This document shows positions 6,426-7,541 of a DNA stretch of 7,541 nt, piece after piece. The DNA lies in assembly GCA_003557765.1 (NCBI GenBank), contig PWNO01000066.1, positions 1-7,541 on the forward strand. The letters are read 5' to 3'. A program made the position numbers and the translations under genes. The notes under the pieces were generated by a model. That model did not search any database. It saw nothing but the letters and a program-made list of their open reading frames with translations, and had not been told where the DNA came from. The DNA comes from Bacteroidales bacterium. GTDB lineage: Bacteria > Bacteroidota > Bacteroidia > Bacteroidales > UBA7960. The stretch's first letter is position 1. Every line of letters begins with the position of its first letter.

Positions 6426-6517
6426 TCCCCAAGGTGCCTTAGACGTCAAACCAAAATAAGCCAGTACACATGTAATATGATGCCCTTTATTATTTGTAAA
6501 TCATAAAACAAGATAAG

Positions 6518-7261
6518 ATGTCTGCTGACAAAAAACGTCTGGAAACACTAGTCAACAGGAAGCTTGACGGCTTGCTGAATGCTGAGGAGCGGCGGGAACT
6601 GGACCGGATGGTGACAGAAGACCCGGAGGCCAGGCGCTACCTGGAAGAAATGGAGGCTGTGAATGCTTCGTTGCGCCAGGTGCCGCGAGAACAGGCCCCA
6701 CACGGGTTATCTGAAAAAGTGATGGATAGTATTCGCAGCAAAAGGGTGGCAGGGAAGGGTGGCCTGATCAGGAGCCTGCACCAGCAAAGCCACAGGATGT
6801 TGCGCTACGCCGCCATTCTCTTCATCGGATTGGTGCTTGGTGCCGCAGCAACGATCTTCCTCACCGAAGACCGCAGCATGCTGGCTACGGAGGAAGTGGC
6901 GGGAAGCATGACCGCCCGTGTCGGCCAAACAATGGCCTTTTCACAGGAAGACTGGCAGATGCAGATCAACCCGATGCGGGTCGACAACCTGCTTGTGCTG
7001 GTATTCTCCGCCGCCAGCGATGAAGCCCTGGATGTGTCGCTGGGCTACAACACTGCCGTCTACCGGCTCAACAAGTCGCGTTACCTTAGCGGCCAGGACA
7101 TTGGAAGCCGCATCGGGGGTGGCACCATCAGCTTTGGCGTGCAAGACCGGGTGCACTACCAGCTCGTTCTCGAAGAACAATCCGGACTGAGCGCGCCTTT
7201 CGAACTGACCGTATACCAGGATGGCCAGATCAGGTATAACCGCGAGCTCGTATTCCCTTGA
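6518..7261 (+). CDS. Single-pass transmembrane anti-sigma factor (zinc-less)
   Basis: A 247-residue predicted inner-membrane protein. Residues 1-94 are helical and charged, beginning RLETLVNRKLDGLLNAEERREL, then DPEARRYLEEMEAV. This is the pattern of an anti-sigma domain that holds an ECF sigma factor at the membrane. One transmembrane helix lies at about 95-115 (LRYAAILFIGLVLGAAATIFL minus its last residue). Residues 117-247 form a beta-rich periplasmic domain (for example LLVLVFSAAS, VHYQLVLEEQ, FELTVYQDGQIRY). The protein contains no cysteine, so the HxxxCxxC zinc motif of many anti-sigma factors is absent. The role is inferred from topology, the N-terminal pattern and position after the sigma gene. 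The upstream PrsW-like protease could make the first cut in the periplasmic part. No recognised sensor domain is visible there. The start follows an A/T-rich leader without a Shine-Dalgarno sequence. Confidence 0.8.
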   Translation: MSADKKRLETLVNRKLDGLLNAEERRELDRMVTEDPEARRYLEEMEAVNASLRQVPREQAPHGLSEKVMDSIRSKRVAGKGGLIRSLHQQSHRMLRYAAILFIGLVLGAAATIFLTEDRSMLATEEVAGSMTARVGQTMAFSQEDWQMQINPMRVDNLLVLVFSAASDEALDVSLGYNTAVYRLNKSRYLSGQDIGSRIGGGTISFGVQDRVHYQLVLEEQSGLSAPFELTVYQDGQIRYNRELVFP

Positions 7262-7373
7262 CAGGGTGTTGTAACCGGCACTGGGCAGTGAAGTAAAAAG
7301 CAGACAGTAAGTAAGCAGCAAGAAGATTAAGCCGGGAAACCCCAACAATGTTATGATGGATACAATACAAAGC

Positions 7374-7387
7374 TTGAAGTTTGAAGT
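7374..7387. repeat. Tandem TTGAAGT pair
   Basis: Two perfect head-to-tail copies of TTGAAGT, followed by a decayed TAGTAAA. This is a short tandem repeat in non-coding DNA downstream of the anti-sigma gene. Confidence 0.5.
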
Positions 7388-7421
7388 TAGTAAACACACA
7401 GCAGGCCCAGACTTTTTAATC

Positions 7422-7445
7422 TTTCGACATTTCGACATTTTGACA
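7422..7445. repeat. Three-copy 8-base tandem repeat
   Basis: TTTCGACA (7422-7429), TTTCGACA (7430-7437) and TTTTGACA (7438-7445) are three head-to-tail units with one substitution, ending in a T-run. The array lies directly upstream of the promoter-like TACCTTTA and could affect its spacing or strength if copy number varies. Confidence 0.65.
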
Positions 7446-7452
7446 TTTTTCA

Positions 7453-7460
7453 TACCTTTA
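7453..7460 (+). promoter_or_regulatory. Candidate Bacteroidetes -7 promoter element
   Basis: TACCTTTA matches the Bacteroidetes primary-sigma -7 consensus TAnnTTTG in all but the last base. A TTTTGACA lies upstream, but its TTTG is only 10 bases away, short of the usual spacing of about 19. If used, it would start a transcript near 7466, just before the ATG at 7493, for a gene mostly beyond the window. Confidence 0.3.
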
Positions 7461-7492
7461 TATACCATAAGACCCCTGTTCCCATCAATCCA

Positions 7493-7528
7493 ATGAATAA
7501 TAACCGCCTGGCATACAAAACATTATAG
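7493..7528 (+). other. Possible 11-codon leader reading frame or decayed gene start
   Basis: The ATG at 7493 opens MNNNRLAYKTL and then meets TAG at 7526-7528. It lies 33 bases after the promoter-like element, where a gene start would be expected. It may be a short leader peptide, the broken start of a downstream gene, or chance. Confidence 0.15.
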
Positions 7529-7541
7529 CTAAACTGCCGTT

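Larger units (their letters stand above)
7262..7541. other. Repeat-rich non-coding tail of the window
   Basis: No credible gene ends or begins fully in these 280 bases. The segment holds low-complexity AG-rich DNA (7291-7330), a tandem pair of TTGAAGT (7374-7387), a tandem 8-base repeat (7422-7445), a promoter-like TACCTTTA (7453-7460) and an 11-codon reading frame (7493-7528). No strong terminator for the anti-sigma gene was found. Confidence 0.55.

Noticed and set aside
7279..7290. CACTG/CAGTG palindrome as terminator of the anti-sigma gene
   Set aside because: Only two bases separate the 5-base arms, too few for a stable loop, and no T-run follows.
6941..7468. Minus-strand frame of 175 codons running from the repeat-rich tail into the anti-sigma gene
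   Set aside because: Its N-terminal part is the translation of low-complexity repeats and the rest is antisense to a real gene, so the hydrophobic stretch is probably chance.
1..7541. CRISPR array, tRNA or rRNA gene, insertion sequence
   Set aside because: No regular repeat-spacer array, cloverleaf or conserved rRNA sequence, and no transposase-like frame was seen on either strand. The repeats present are short and few.

Overview
The window reads as a chromosomal segment of a Bacteroidetes (Bacteroidota) bacterium, probably Bacteroidales-like and of moderate GC content. Four things point there. One secreted protease ends in a type IX secretion (Por) C-terminal sorting domain. A lipoprotein of the Bacteroidetes-specific DUF4837 type is present. 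Starts are preceded by A/T-rich leaders without Shine-Dalgarno sequences. Intergenic DNA carries short tandem repeats of a kind I associate with this phylum. All six genes lie on the + strand.

Layout. (1) Positions 1-738 hold the 3' end of a MltD-like lytic transglycosylase with C-terminal LysM domains. (2) Positions 916-1971 hold a DUF4837 lipoprotein. (3) Positions 2250-4484 hold a large secreted metzincin metalloprotease: signal peptide, N-terminal region, HExxHxxGxxH protease domain, two FnIII-like repeats and a T9SS type A sorting domain. (4) Positions 4782-7261 hold a three-gene group: a PrsW-family glutamic-type intramembrane protease, an ECF sigma-70 factor and a single-pass membrane anti-sigma factor. 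(5) The last 280 bases are non-coding and repeat-rich, with a possible promoter for a gene beyond the window.

How they may work together. The first three genes act at the cell envelope or outside it: wall remodelling, an outer or periplasmic lipoprotein, and an exported protease. The last three look like an envelope-signalling module. In Bacillus subtilis, PrsW performs the first cleavage of the anti-sigma factor RsiW and so releases SigW, but prsW is not next to sigW-rsiW. Here a PrsW homologue sits 58 bases upstream of an ECF sigma gene, which is followed by a zinc-less transmembrane anti-sigma gene. The simplest inference is a linked protease/sigma/anti-sigma switch, and this is the most interesting item in the window. 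The sigma and anti-sigma genes are separated by 154 bases containing a 24-base-pitch direct repeat, an unusual gap for such a pair.

Limits: all calls come from reading the sequence; no database search or structure prediction was run. No RNA gene, insertion sequence, CRISPR array or origin was seen.
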